Source: Chloroflexota bacterium
Lineage (GTDB): Bacteria > Chloroflexota > Anaerolineae > Promineifilales > Promineifilaceae
Assembly (NCBI GenBank): GCA_003696605.1
Contig: RFGV01000266.1
Span: 1 to 49,048, forward strand
Direction: 5' to 3'
Length of the DNA: 49,048 nt
In this document: piece after piece, positions 36,999 through 45,813 of the stretch
Position numbering within the stretch: position 1 is the first letter of the stretch
Layout of the letters: each line of letters begins with the position of its first letter
Translations under genes and position numbers: made by a program
Notes under the pieces: model-generated
Told to the model about the DNA's origin: nothing
Databases searched by the model: none
What the model saw: only the letters and a program-made list of their open reading frames with translations

Positions 36999-39900
36999 TT
37001 ATCCGCCACCCATCACCTGGCGCAGCGTTTCACACGCCGGACAACTTCCACCCGGCCGAATAATCGCGTAACCCGCCTGCGGGTCATCACCCCACGTTGT
37101 CGAATCCACATTCCACACAATCATTAACCGGACTTTACCACTACTCGCCGACAAACTCGCCGCTTCTGCCAGCCACTGCGCCTGCTGCGACACCGTCACA
37201 TTCTGCGCCCAGGCAAAGCCGCCCGGCAATGAACCATACCCCTCAGGCGTCAAATAACCCAACTCAGTAAAGCACAACGGGCGTGCCCCACCAAATGCAT
37301 TCCAGTAAGTATCCACCATTCCCCAGAAATACCGGGTGTAATGATGAGACCGCGGATCACCACTGGTCTGGTTCGGAGAAATAATCCCCTCATTATAGTG
37401 AATACCAATACAATCCATATAACTGGCTGCACCAGCCGCTGCCATACCAGCCACATAAACACCATCATCACAGCCAGCACCACTACACCCCCCAAAGAAA
37501 CCAGTCGGGGCAGGCGCACCACTAATCACCATAATATTGGGATTCGCCGCTTTGATGGCATTATAAGCCGGCGCCAAAATATTATTGACATAAGCCGCCG
37601 GATCGATCTGTCCTGCCGGCCACTCCCGGTCAATATTCTGTTCATTCCAGACCTCAATAGCATCTGGTGGTTCAGGCAAAGAAGCAACCTGTGCCAGGAA
37701 ATTGACATACGCATTAAAGTCAATCGCAGACGGATACAAATTAGCACCCGGAATACTCAGTAAAATCTTGAAACCAGCCGCGTGCGCTTCTGCAATGACT
37801 CCAGCCACCACATCACCAGTTTGCCCGGGTGACCATTTGTGCTGCCGTTTAATCCACGTCATCCCTGCATACTGCATCAGGCCGTATGGCGCACCAAAAG
37901 CCTGACCACCCAGTTCAAAGCCGCTGTTGGCAACTGGTGGCACGCTTACCGGTGGCGGCGCACTACCACCACTATCCCCACCACCATCGGCTACGGTGGG
38001 TGGCTCAACTTCAACCACTTCGAGAGCAGTAATATCCACGTTCGGATTTACTGTAACCAGTGAAGCAAAAATCCAACCTTCTTGCCCATCTGGCAGGCGG
38101 ATATTGAACCAGCTTGCATCGCTATTACGCCCCAGCAGGCTAACCTTGGTGCCGGCAGATGCCCCACCAGCTATCAGGCCGTAGCCCAGACCAGGGCCTG
38201 TACGGACGTTGGCATTGGTGTTTACAACTGCATCTGCATCACCCGGGTCGAAACCGGTATTGGTGGGTGGTTCTGTTTCGGCCGTTGTGGGTGCAGCCGC
38301 AGTTGGTTCGGGGGTTGTTTCTACAACCGGTTCTTCTTCAGCTACTACGGCCACTGTGGCTGTGTCCAGATTGATAACCGTATCGCCCAGGGCGAAATCT
38401 ACATCGATGATGAAATTACCAGCTTGCTCAGAGCCATCCCAAACGAAGGAAAGTTCCTCACCTGTGCCACTGGCCAGAACACTGCCACTTTCATCTCGAA
38501 CAGTCCAGACTATGGCCGCGCCACTGGGCTGAGGTGCTTCGCTCACTCCCAGGTAGCTGCCCAATGCATCGGCGTAAGGTTGTCCATCAGTGATGTTGTC
38601 CAGGCCGCTAACGGCTACGCCTCCCAGATTGAACTGGTGCGCCAGTCCTAACCGTGCGGCTAGTGCAGCTGCATTGCCTAACCAAACCTGGTGGGTTTGT
38701 TCGGAAAGTTCATAGCTGTATTTGTAGGTGAGGCTGACGCCATCCCATTCTAATGGACTGGCTGTTCCAGACAGGGCCACTTCGATTGGTGTGCCTGGCT
38801 CAACTTCTTCGCTCCCTTGTACAAACTGAAGTGCGCCAAAGTTGACAAGTGCCTGGTCGTTGGGAAGCTCGACGAAAGCTTCGCCCAGACGGTCAACGGC
38901 GTTGGCTGTAATGAGCATGCCCAGCTTTTGCCGATTGACGTGGTGGGTTGCCCAGCTAAGAACCTGGGCGGCTTTGCCATCGGTTGTGTAGGTTTGTGGG
39001 TCGAGGGGCATGCGGATATAGATGGTGTCGGCAATTTGGCCGAGTTCGGCCCAGTTTTGGCCGTCTGTGTCCCAACGGCCGTTTATTTGTATGGGCGCGT
39101 TGAGTGTCAGGGCCAGTTTGAGTCCCTGGGCATGCAAGGCATCGGCCAGGCTGCGAACATAGGCGGTAAATGCCTCTCCTTGTGCGGAAGGCACTGCCTG
39201 ATAGTCCAGGTTGACACCAACAAAGTTTCCTGTGCTGGCTTTTTCAACCAGGAGGCTTATTTGGCTGGTTTGTTGTTCGGCATTGGCTAATAGTGCTGAA
39301 AGGGAAGCCTGATCAATAACTGCTCCTACATTGGTGACGTGAAGGTATTGATCATAGGGGCCGGTGGGAATTTCGGCCGTTTCGCCCTGCAGCATCCCTG
39401 CTTCTGTACCACCCAATGTCAAAGTTCCTACCAATACTTCTGTGAGATGGGGCATAACTTCTGCCGGGAGTTCTCCTTCTGGCCGCACGATGGCTGCCAC
39501 GCGTGGAGAGTCTGGAGCAGTGGTTTGCACCAGCGCCAATGCTTTGGGCAAAGGACCGGGCAGGGTTGTCATTTGTCCGGAGCCCATGTCCATTTCGAAT
39601 GGTATAAATTGCCATGCTGTGCCGTCCCAGCCATACAAATCGAGGGTATCGGCCGAACCGGCATTTCCCGGTACAGTAATGGTTGCCTGTCCGGCTGGGG
39701 CATTCTCGTCATACTCAATGATGTACACTTCTCCCACTGGTGAGAGTTCGGAAGGCAGGGCTGCCGCACTGTTTTCCTGGATAAAATCGGCCAGGTTGGA
39801 TACTTTGACGTTTACCCGCGCATTGGGGTCGCTCAAAGTAAGAGAGAATTGGCCAGGAATTTCCTGTGTTGTTTCAGTGGTGGGAATAATCGTGGTGAGT

Positions 39901-40118
39901 CCCCCGCTTTGCTCGCCATTGTCTCCCAGCCCTAGCCGCTCTCCCAGTGAAATGGGGGGGAGGAATAACCCGGCTATGATAAGCAAGGCCACAACGATAA
40001 AGCCGGCGATTAATAAGCCGGTGGGGCGTTGGGCTGTATTGCCGGTATCTGTTGTCTGTTCTATTTCTGGCGACGTTTTGGTTTCTTCCGTCTCCAAAGA
40101 CGGCCGTTCTTCTTCCAT
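36999..40118 (-). CDS. Large membrane-anchored protein: GH18-like, SH3b and GH-A domains
   Basis: A 1039-residue surface protein. Order: acidic cytoplasmic tail (1-32), transmembrane helix (33-55), a beta-rich region (90-215), a GH18-type barrel (about 250-520), a beta domain (530-595), Thr/Pro linker, bacterial SH3 (630-690, ANVRTGPGLGYGLIAGG), a second linker, and a GH-A barrel (735-1039). The GH-A domain has IEVWNEQNIDREW (acid/base Glu, about 825) and LCFTELGYLTPEG (nucleophile Glu), as in the two downstream paralogues. In the GH18-like part the motif position reads FVGVNLDYQ, with Gln replacing the catalytic Glu, so that barrel is probably non-catalytic. Start ATG 40118 follows GGAGG. 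It may act on cell-wall or matrix glycans. Confidence 0.9.
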   Translation of the reverse strand: MEEERPSLETEETKTSPEIEQTTDTGNTAQRPTGLLIAGFIVVALLIIAGLFLPPISLGERLGLGDNGEQSGGLTTIIPTTETTQEIPGQFSLTLSDPNARVNVKVSNLADFIQENSAAALPSELSPVGEVYIIEYDENAPAGQATITVPGNAGSADTLDLYGWDGTAWQFIPFEMDMGSGQMTTLPGPLPKALALVQTTAPDSPRVAAIVRPEGELPAEVMPHLTEVLVGTLTLGGTEAGMLQGETAEIPTGPYDQYLHVTNVGAVIDQASLSALLANAEQQTSQISLLVEKASTGNFVGVNLDYQAVPSAQGEAFTAYVRSLADALHAQGLKLALTLNAPIQINGRWDTDGQNWAELGQIADTIYIRMPLDPQTYTTDGKAAQVLSWATHHVNRQKLGMLITANAVDRLGEAFVELPNDQALVNFGALQFVQGSEEVEPGTPIEVALSGTASPLEWDGVSLTYKYSYELSEQTHQVWLGNAAALAARLGLAHQFNLGGVAVSGLDNITDGQPYADALGSYLGVSEAPQPSGAAIVWTVRDESGSVLASGTGEELSFVWDGSEQAGNFIIDVDFALGDTVINLDTATVAVVAEEEPVVETTPEPTAAAPTTAETEPPTNTGFDPGDADAVVNTNANVRTGPGLGYGLIAGGASAGTKVSLLGRNSDASWFNIRLPDGQEGWIFASLVTVNPNVDITALEVVEVEPPTVADGGGDSGGSAPPPVSVPPVANSGFELGGQAFGAPYGLMQYAGMTWIKRQHKWSPGQTGDVVAGVIAEAHAAGFKILLSIPGANLYPSAIDFNAYVNFLAQVASLPEPPDAIEVWNEQNIDREWPAGQIDPAAYVNNILAPAYNAIKAANPNIMVISGAPAPTGFFGGCSGAGCDDGVYVAGMAAAGAASYMDCIGIHYNEGIISPNQTSGDPRSHHYTRYFWGMVDTYWNAFGGARPLCFTELGYLTPEGYGSLPGGFAWAQNVTVSQQAQWLAEAASLSASSGKVRLMIVWNVDSTTWGDDPQAGYAIIRPGGSCPACETLRQVMGGG

Positions 40119-40461
40119 TGTTGTTTTACCTCCAACTTGTCGGATGTATCATTGTCACTGCTGGCATTTTCTCCATGTTGTATCTCCTTGCCAAAAATGC
40201 CAGGCAAATACCGGAGGGTACATAAAAAAACGGCCGTTTCACAAGCCGTCTGCTCTGCCTCTGGCAGTCACCCTGCCACCTCCGGCAAAGTGTTGAACAT
40301 TCTAGCACAAGGATTTACGACTTGCCAAACCAGCCCCCTCTCACCACCCAAACATCCCCATTTCAGTGGCAAATCGTCAAAAAGAAAAGCGGGTGAGCAG
40401 TCACCTACTCACCCGCATCTCATACTTAATTAATCTAGTCAGCTAATCTAGTCAGTTCCCC
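40119..40461. other. Intergenic region between DUF3179 gene and large surface protein gene
   Basis: About 340 bp. It holds a palindrome copy at 40229-40238, the terminator at 40380-40417 and, close to the stop codon of the DUF3179 gene, a short direct repeat (AATCTAGTCAG twice near 40433-40454). No gene is supported. Confidence 0.5.
40380..40417 (-). terminator. Rho-independent terminator after the DUF3179 gene
   Basis: On the minus strand GCGGGTGAG and CTCACCCGC form a perfect 9-bp stem (10-nt loop), followed by TTTTCTTTTT. Confidence 0.9.
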
Positions 40462-41562
40462 CTAGTCATCTATCCCATACACAACAGTATCTGGATGAAA
40501 ATCTTTCCAACCAAACCAGAAAGAGGTTGTACTTTTAACACGTACCAATTGATTGCCAGTCAAAGGTCCTGCAACAGCCTCTCCTGTAAACGCATCCCAG
40601 ACTGTACCTGTTTCATTATCCACAATCGTTGCCGGAAAATCGGCCGGTTCAAATGTCAATACCTGGTCTGCCACGCGTCGATCAAACACAGCACTGGCCA
40701 CACTATTTACATCAAACACAACCAAAATATCATGCGATCCCACTGAGTCATTAATCACTGGTTCATCGTTCAGCACACTAAATGGATAAGCAACAGCCTT
40801 ATCATTCAGCTCAACACCTATTACAAATTCCTTTGTATAAAGGCGATCATCTGAAAAGGTTTCACCAACTACACCAGCAGAGCCGGAACGGTAATAGCTG
40901 TCATATACATCCCGTGCACCACGTCGCCCGCCCTTATCCAGTGCCAGCGTGTCGGGGTATTTCTCTTTCCACTCCGACCAGGTCATCATCCATGAGGGCA
41001 AAAATTCCAGTTTCGTGCCAATCATTTCGCCTTCAACGGCTTCACCCAAGAGCTGACTCCAATAGCTTTCGGTTTGGCGATCGTACATGACTAATACGTT
41101 ACGAATCAGTTTGCCAGATACACCAAAGGTATATTCTTTCCCATTAATTTCTCGGGCATACACGATGCCCGTAAAACAAAGCGGTCACCATGTTACGGCG
41201 ATTTTCACGCCACCCACTTCGTCGTTTACGATTTCGTGGTTGCTTAGCAGGGGAACGGAGTATGCACGGGTATCCCCATTGAACGTAACCCCTATCACCA
41301 GTTCATCAGGATCGTAGAATTCATCGGCTTCGTCGGCAGTGAGGAAGCGGGGGTTATCAATAGCAGGAATGGCGTCGCGGGGAAGTAAAGTGACAATGCG
41401 CAAATCAGCATATTTTTCGGGATTTACTGTATTGGCTGGTATGTGTTGAGAGGTGGCGGTTTTATTTTCTGGCAGGGATTGTGATGTGCAGGCGGCAAGT
41501 AGCAAAATGAGTCCCACCCAAAATGCAGGAATGGTGAATGGGGGCTTTTGTCTTTTTGTCAT
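40462..41562 (-). CDS. DUF3179 lipoprotein, candidate selenoprotein (in-frame UGA at 41187-41185)
   Basis: Read through one UGA, this is a 366-residue DUF3179 protein. The signal peptide ends in ILLLAAC, so it is an extracytoplasmic lipoprotein. Before the UGA: DELVIGVTFNGDTRAYSVPLL, SNHEIVNDEVGG, KIAVTW. After it: PLCFTGIVYAREINGKEY, TFGVSGKLIRNVLVMYDRQT and the rest of the domain, in the same frame. In the family this position is the first Cys of a CPLC motif (usually TYCPLC), so UGA sits at residue 126 as U-P-L-C129. A hairpin with bacterial SECIS geometry follows (separate entry). Start ATG 41562 has AAGGAG upstream. The alternative is a nonsense mutation or two split fragments. The hairpin and the intact downstream frame argue for selenocysteine, but no sel genes are in the window. 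Confidence 0.75.
41153..41187 (-). promoter_or_regulatory. Candidate bacterial SECIS element
   Basis: On the minus strand, starting from UGA (41187-41185): 13 nt, then CGGGCAU (41171-41165), loop CGUGU (41164-41160) and AUGCCCG (41159-41153). The stem is 7 perfect base pairs. The loop begins 20 nt after the UGA and has G as its second base, which meets the published general consensus for bacterial SECIS (short stem-loop about 16-37 nt after UGA, G early in the apical loop). The stem is also coding (TGIVYAR). Confidence 0.7.
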
Positions 41563-41655
41563 AGGCTCTCCTTATTGTATTCCTGGCAGGTGATTCGTAT
41601 TGTCGCAGGTTGTGTATTATTATTGTAAGTATAGTGATGAGGTTGGTCTGTAAGC

Positions 41656-41683
41656 TTGACACCGTAACGGCCGTTGCTATACT
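41656..41683 (+). promoter_or_regulatory. Strong sigma70-type promoter of the SCP2 gene, palindrome in spacer
   Basis: TTGACA (41656-41661), a 16-bp spacer and TATACT (41678-41683). The palindrome AACGGCCGTT at 41666-41675 occupies the middle of the spacer, so anything binding it would compete with RNA polymerase. The leader before ATG 41756 is about 65 nt. Confidence 0.75.
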
Positions 41684-41755
41684 TTTCGCATATTATCCGT
41701 TTCGCTTCTACCTGTTTGAGTGGCAAGCACCATATATAGTTAAGGAGAGACACAC

Positions 41756-42076
41756 ATGGCATCTGTAGCTGATATTTTCAAGGCATTACCCAGTCGCTTT
41801 AACGCCGAAAAAGCCGGGAGCTTTAACGCATCGGTTCTGTTCGATCTTTCTGGCGATGATGGTGGTCAGTGGCATGTGGTGATTGCCAATGGCCAGTGTG
41901 ATGTGGGTGAAGGCAGCATTGACAACCCGACGGCTACAATTCGTATGGCCGCTTCTGATTATGCGGATATGGTAAGCGGCAAGTTGAATCCGATGGCTGC
42001 CTTTATGACCGGCAAGGTTAAAGTTGAAGGTGACCTGAATACGGTGATGAAGTTCCAGCAAATTTTTGGAATGTAA
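41756..42076 (+). CDS. SCP2 sterol-binding domain protein
   Basis: A 106-residue single-domain protein of the SCP2 family, a lipid-binding alpha/beta fold with a hydrophobic tunnel. The pattern VADIFKALPSRFNAEKAGSFNASVLFDLSGDDGGQWHVVIANGQCDVGEG, NPTATIRMAASDYADMVSGKLNPMAAFMTGKVKVEGDL is typical of stand-alone bacterial members, which probably bind fatty acyl chains rather than sterols. Start ATG 41756 has AAGGAGAG upstream. Monocistronic, with a promoter at 41656 and a terminator at 42106. Confidence 0.95.
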   Translation: MASVADIFKALPSRFNAEKAGSFNASVLFDLSGDDGGQWHVVIANGQCDVGEGSIDNPTATIRMAASDYADMVSGKLNPMAAFMTGKVKVEGDLNTVMKFQQIFGM

Positions 42077-42105
42077 GGTTGACTTGCAGCTAACAGAAAA
42101 GAAAG

Positions 42106-42142
42106 CAGGCCTGCTCCAATTAGGTGGCAGGCCTGTTTGTTT
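42106..42142. terminator. Rho-independent terminator, probably bidirectional
   Basis: CAGGCCTGC and GCAGGCCTG form a 9-bp stem with a 12-nt loop, followed by TTTGTTT on the plus strand and preceded by an A-rich run that gives CTTTCTTTTC on the minus strand. It lies between the convergent SCP2 and MtaD-like genes. Confidence 0.85.
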
Positions 42143-42159
42143 CGTGCATCAAATCAGGC

Positions 42160-44160
42160 TCAGGAAACGGCCGTTTGTTGTTGCAGGGCAATTTCCGGAT
42201 ACTCATTCCGTTCAGCCGTCGCCGGATCTAACCCTAACAACTGCAACAACTCCGTTATCAATCGTGCTTTCCGCTCTGCATCATGACGCGACCATGTACG
42301 CGACTTAATTTCCAGATAAAATCCCGGCAACGCTGGCTCTAAAATCTTATCCAAATTCAAGGCAAAATCTGTCTCCTGGTAAATCACCCGCCAGCGTCGC
42401 CGCTCCTTGGCCACAGTCACTTCTTTCTCCGGCGCAAAATACTCCCGATAAAACCGTAACGGCCGATCTGCTGGCGCCAGATACCGCGACCGGGACAACA
42501 TGACCGCATTAGGAAACTCATGCAAACTACTCTCTCCAATTAACGTCAGTCGTGTTCGTGTCTGATACACCTCACCCTTTTCATTGACATAATCATCCTC
42601 GCGATAACGCAAACGCGCCGCATCTGGATCACCACCACCAAAAACAAAATAATGATCATACTGACGATAATGGGAATGCTTCACAATCTCCAGTTCCGGC
42701 TTCTGGATCGCTTCCAGCACCAATTTGTCATCAGCAACCGGCACTTTCACTTGCACTTCAAAGCTCTCCTGGCGCTGCACCCCGGAAAGCAAAACCAGTT
42801 TATTATAAGGACTGGACTCCCGTTTCAGAACAAACGCATCAATTTCAGCAGCAACCTTAGCCGCTTCGGCTTTTGCTGCGGCTTCATCAACTGTCAGAAG
42901 CTGATGGTCGCGCAACAGCCAACGGCCGTTCACCATCACATGCCGTACATCGGTGCTCTTGGCCGCATAAATAATTCGCGAGTACACCGCATCAGGATTA
43001 TTATGAAAATGAGGCCAATTGTGAACCCCATCCATATCCATCACAACCAGATCCGCCTTTTTCCCAGGCTCCAGACTACCAATCTTATCTGCCATATGCA
43101 CAGCCCGCGCCCCACCAATTGTTGCCAATTCCAAAGCCTGTCGAGCCGGTAACACAGTGGGGTCATCAGAAACCGCCTTAGCCATTAATGCCGCCAGTCG
43201 CACCTCTTCGACCATATCCAGGTCATTGTTACTGGCCGGTCCATCTGTGCCCACACCCACATTCAGGCCAATCTTCAGCATTTTACCAACCTGTGCCATC
43301 CCACTGGCCAGTTTCAGATTGCTGCTGGGACAATGCGCCACACCTGCCCCTGCCTTCTTAAGCTGGAACATTTCCCCTTCGTCCAAATGCACACAATGCG
43401 CTGCCAACAATTTGGTTTCCAGCAAACCATGCTTGCTAATCCAGGGAACAACGGGCATACGGTGCTGCTCCCGACAGTTACTTACTTCCAGATGCGTTTC
43501 GCTCACGTGGGTATGAATAGGCACATCATATGCTCGCGCCAAATCAGCACAAGCACGCATCAACTCGGGGGTAGCCGTGTACCAGGCATGAGGCGCTACA
43601 GCAGGCTGAATGAGCGGGTGACCATTCCACTTTTCAATGAAGCGGCGACACCGGACTAACGCATCTTCGTAAGTTTCGGCATCAGGGGCGGGGAAAACCA
43701 GCACAGTTTGCCCCAACAAAGCCCGCATACCAATTTCGGCCGTTTCCTCTGCAATCGCTTCTTCAAAATAATACATATCCGCAAACGTAGTAATCCCCGA
43801 CCGAATCATCTCTGCACAAGCCACCCGCGTTCCCAGCTTCACAAACTCCGGTGTGACAAACTCCCGCTCCAACGGCATCAAATACCCCAACCACACATCC
43901 AGCCGCAAATCATCATTCAAGCCACGCACCAACGTCATTGGTACATGCGTATGTGCATTCACCATTCCCGGAAATATCACCTTTCCTGTACAATCCACTG
44001 TTTCATCAGCCGAATAGTCACGCAAAAGCATTTCGGCCGGACCAACAGCCACAATTGCATCATCCCGAACAGCCACCGCACCTTCAGCAAAAAGATCGTA
44101 TCGGGCGTTCATCGTTACCACAACGCCCCCAACCAACAAAAAATCAACTTTTTCAGACAT
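42160..44160 (-). CDS. MtaD-like amidohydrolase fused to a CYTH-like domain
   Basis: A 666-residue two-domain protein. Residues 1 to about 430 form a metal-dependent deaminase of the 5'-methylthioadenosine/S-adenosylhomocysteine deaminase type: PGMVNAHTHVPMTLVRG (HTH at 70-72), THVSETHLEVS, LLAAHCVHLDEGE, VAHCPSSNLKLASGM and GTDGPASNN. From about 450, FEVQVKVPVADDKLVLEAI, ARLRYREDDYVN, RTRLTLIGES, RRWRVIYQETDFALNLDKI and GFYLEIKSRTWSRHDAERKARLI have the alternating basic/acidic strand pattern of a CYTH triphosphate tunnel domain. CYTH proteins bind triphosphates such as ATP or ThTP. Start ATG 44160 is 6 nt after GAGGAG. The deaminase alone is usually about 430 residues; the fusion is unusual to me. 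Confidence 0.85.
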   Translation of the reverse strand: MSEKVDFLLVGGVVVTMNARYDLFAEGAVAVRDDAIVAVGPAEMLLRDYSADETVDCTGKVIFPGMVNAHTHVPMTLVRGLNDDLRLDVWLGYLMPLEREFVTPEFVKLGTRVACAEMIRSGITTFADMYYFEEAIAEETAEIGMRALLGQTVLVFPAPDAETYEDALVRCRRFIEKWNGHPLIQPAVAPHAWYTATPELMRACADLARAYDVPIHTHVSETHLEVSNCREQHRMPVVPWISKHGLLETKLLAAHCVHLDEGEMFQLKKAGAGVAHCPSSNLKLASGMAQVGKMLKIGLNVGVGTDGPASNNDLDMVEEVRLAALMAKAVSDDPTVLPARQALELATIGGARAVHMADKIGSLEPGKKADLVVMDMDGVHNWPHFHNNPDAVYSRIIYAAKSTDVRHVMVNGRWLLRDHQLLTVDEAAAKAEAAKVAAEIDAFVLKRESSPYNKLVLLSGVQRQESFEVQVKVPVADDKLVLEAIQKPELEIVKHSHYRQYDHYFVFGGGDPDAARLRYREDDYVNEKGEVYQTRTRLTLIGESSLHEFPNAVMLSRSRYLAPADRPLRFYREYFAPEKEVTVAKERRRWRVIYQETDFALNLDKILEPALPGFYLEIKSRTWSRHDAERKARLITELLQLLGLDPATAERNEYPEIALQQQTAVS

Positions 44161-44332
44161 GGGCATCTCCTCAACAAACAAATCACGAAAAAGTGCTCAA
44201 TCAAGTTACCTTAAAAAAATGTGCCTGGACAAAGGCGAACAAGTTCTGTTATGCAGGCAAGTACACCAACTCGCTAACCACAATTTAGCGTGGTTGGCTT
44301 CACCACCTGATTTCATGCATTATACCGATTCT

Positions 44333-44341
44333 TGATATAAT
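44333..44341 (+). promoter_or_regulatory. Extended -10 promoter of the pyrimidine-nucleoside phosphorylase gene
   Basis: TGATATAAT, a TGN extension plus perfect TATAAT at 44336-44341, 50 bp before the start codon. No good -35, as is common with extended -10 promoters. Confidence 0.55.
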
Positions 44342-44390
44342 CTGTAAATCTTATGTTTATTTGCTAAAAAAAGCCAAAGGGAAAACAGCT

Positions 44391-45695
44391 ATGAGAATGG
44401 TTGATCTGATTGAGAAAAAACGGGACGGAAATGAACTAAACACGGAAGAAATCGAGTGGTTTATCACCGAATACACAGCCGGGAACATTCCGGATTACCA
44501 GGCCGCAGCGCTACTAATGGCTATTTATTTGCGTGGTATGAACCGACGGGAAACAGTGGACCTGACATTGGCTATGGCTCGTTCGGGTGATCAATTGGAC
44601 TTGCATGATGTGGCGCCCTTTATTGTGGACAAGCATTCATCTGGTGGTGTGGGGGACAAGACAACCCTGGTTGTACAGCCGCTGGTGGCAGCCTGTGGCG
44701 TGCCAGTGGGCAAGATGAGTGGTCGTGGGTTGGGGCCAAGTGGCGGCACATTGGACAAAATGGAGTCGTTTCGCGGGTGGCGGTGCGATCTGTCGTTAGA
44801 GCAATTCAAGCGGCAGTTGGCGGATATTGGGCTGGTTTTGGCAGGTCAGACTTCTGATCTGGCCCCAGCAGATGGCAAGTTGTATGCGTTACGGGATGTT
44901 ACAGGTACGGTGGCCAGCTTGCCACTTATTGCCGCCTCGATTATGTCCAAAAAGTTGGCTGGCGGGGCAGATGCGATTGTGCTGGATGTGAAGACGGGTA
45001 GTGGGGCGTTTATGCGCCGGGTTGAGGATGCGCGCCAATTGGCTGAAATTATGGTGAATATTGGCAAGGATGCAGGCCGACGGATGGTGGCGCTTATTTC
45101 GGATATGAATCAGCCGCTGGGGCATGCAGTGGGGAATGCGCTGGAGGTGAAGGAGGCGATTGCGACGTTGCAAGGGGATGGTCCGGATGATTTCTGGGCG
45201 CATTGTCTGGAAGTGGCCGGGCATATGTTATTGGTGGCGGATAAAGCGAAGAGTTTGGATGAGGCGAAGGGGATGATAACGGCCGTTCGTGATAATGGTC
45301 ATGCTCTGGCGAAATTCCGGGCATTGGTGGAAGCTCAGGGAGGAGACGGCCGTCAGGTGGATGATCCGTCTCTGCTGCCACAAGCCCGGCTGGTGGAAGC
45401 TGTTCATGCGCCGCGCGATGGCTGGATTGCCGCAATTGATACAGGGGCGATTGGTTGGGCAGGCGTCCACCTTGGTGGCGGCCGTTTGGTCAAGAGTGAC
45501 ACGATTGATCACACAGTTGGATTTGTTTTACCGATGAAAGTAGGTATGCAATTCCACGCAGGAGATGTGTTAGGATACATTCATGCAAACGATGAGGATA
45601 AACTGGCCGAAGCAAAGTCGTCTGTTTTGCAGGCAATTACGTGGTCGGACGAACCGGTTGCAGCTTTGCCTCATTTTTATGGCACGATTACTTGA
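44391..45695 (+). CDS. pdp: Pyrimidine-nucleoside phosphorylase
   Basis: Phosphorolysis of thymidine, uridine or deoxyuridine to free base and (deoxy)ribose-1-phosphate in nucleoside salvage. The 434-residue product has the family signature [19 protein letters not shown], the phosphate-binding [13 protein letters not shown], the base-binding [45 protein letters not shown], and the C-terminal PYNP domain. Length and motifs fit the homodimeric Pdp/DeoA group; Pdp is favoured because [10 protein letters not shown] is the Pdp-type variant, but DeoA is possible. Start ATG 44391 follows AAAGGGA; an earlier in-frame TTG is not used. Divergent from the MtaD-CYTH gene. Confidence 0.93.
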   Translation: MRMVDLIEKKRDGNELNTEEIEWFITEYTAGNIPDYQAAALLMAIYLRGMNRRETVDLTLAMARSGDQLDLHDVAPFIVDKHSSGGVGDKTTLVVQPLVAACGVPVGKMSGRGLGPSGGTLDKMESFRGWRCDLSLEQFKRQLADIGLVLAGQTSDLAPADGKLYALRDVTGTVASLPLIAASIMSKKLAGGADAIVLDVKTGSGAFMRRVEDARQLAEIMVNIGKDAGRRMVALISDMNQPLGHAVGNALEVKEAIATLQGDGPDDFWAHCLEVAGHMLLVADKAKSLDEAKGMITAVRDNGHALAKFRALVEAQGGDGRQVDDPSLLPQARLVEAVHAPRDGWIAAIDTGAIGWAGVHLGGGRLVKSDTIDHTVGFVLPMKVGMQFHAGDVLGYIHANDEDKLAEAKSSVLQAITWSDEPVAALPHFYGTIT

Positions 45696-45813
45696 AATGA
45701 GATGTTGTGGCAGGCTGCTGTTTTTCCACACGTTTGTATCTGCCCAAATGAATGAACGTTGCCCGCGCTTTGTGGGTGTTGTTGATTTGGCAGTAACTGG
45801 ATAAAAGAGGGAT

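Noticed and set aside
40462-41562. Reading the DUF3179 region as two separate genes (40462-41163 and 41185-41562)
   Set aside because: The halves are in the same frame, each is only half a domain, and the second would start in the middle of a conserved motif without a ribosome site. One gene with a recoded UGA explains it better; a nonsense mutation remains possible.
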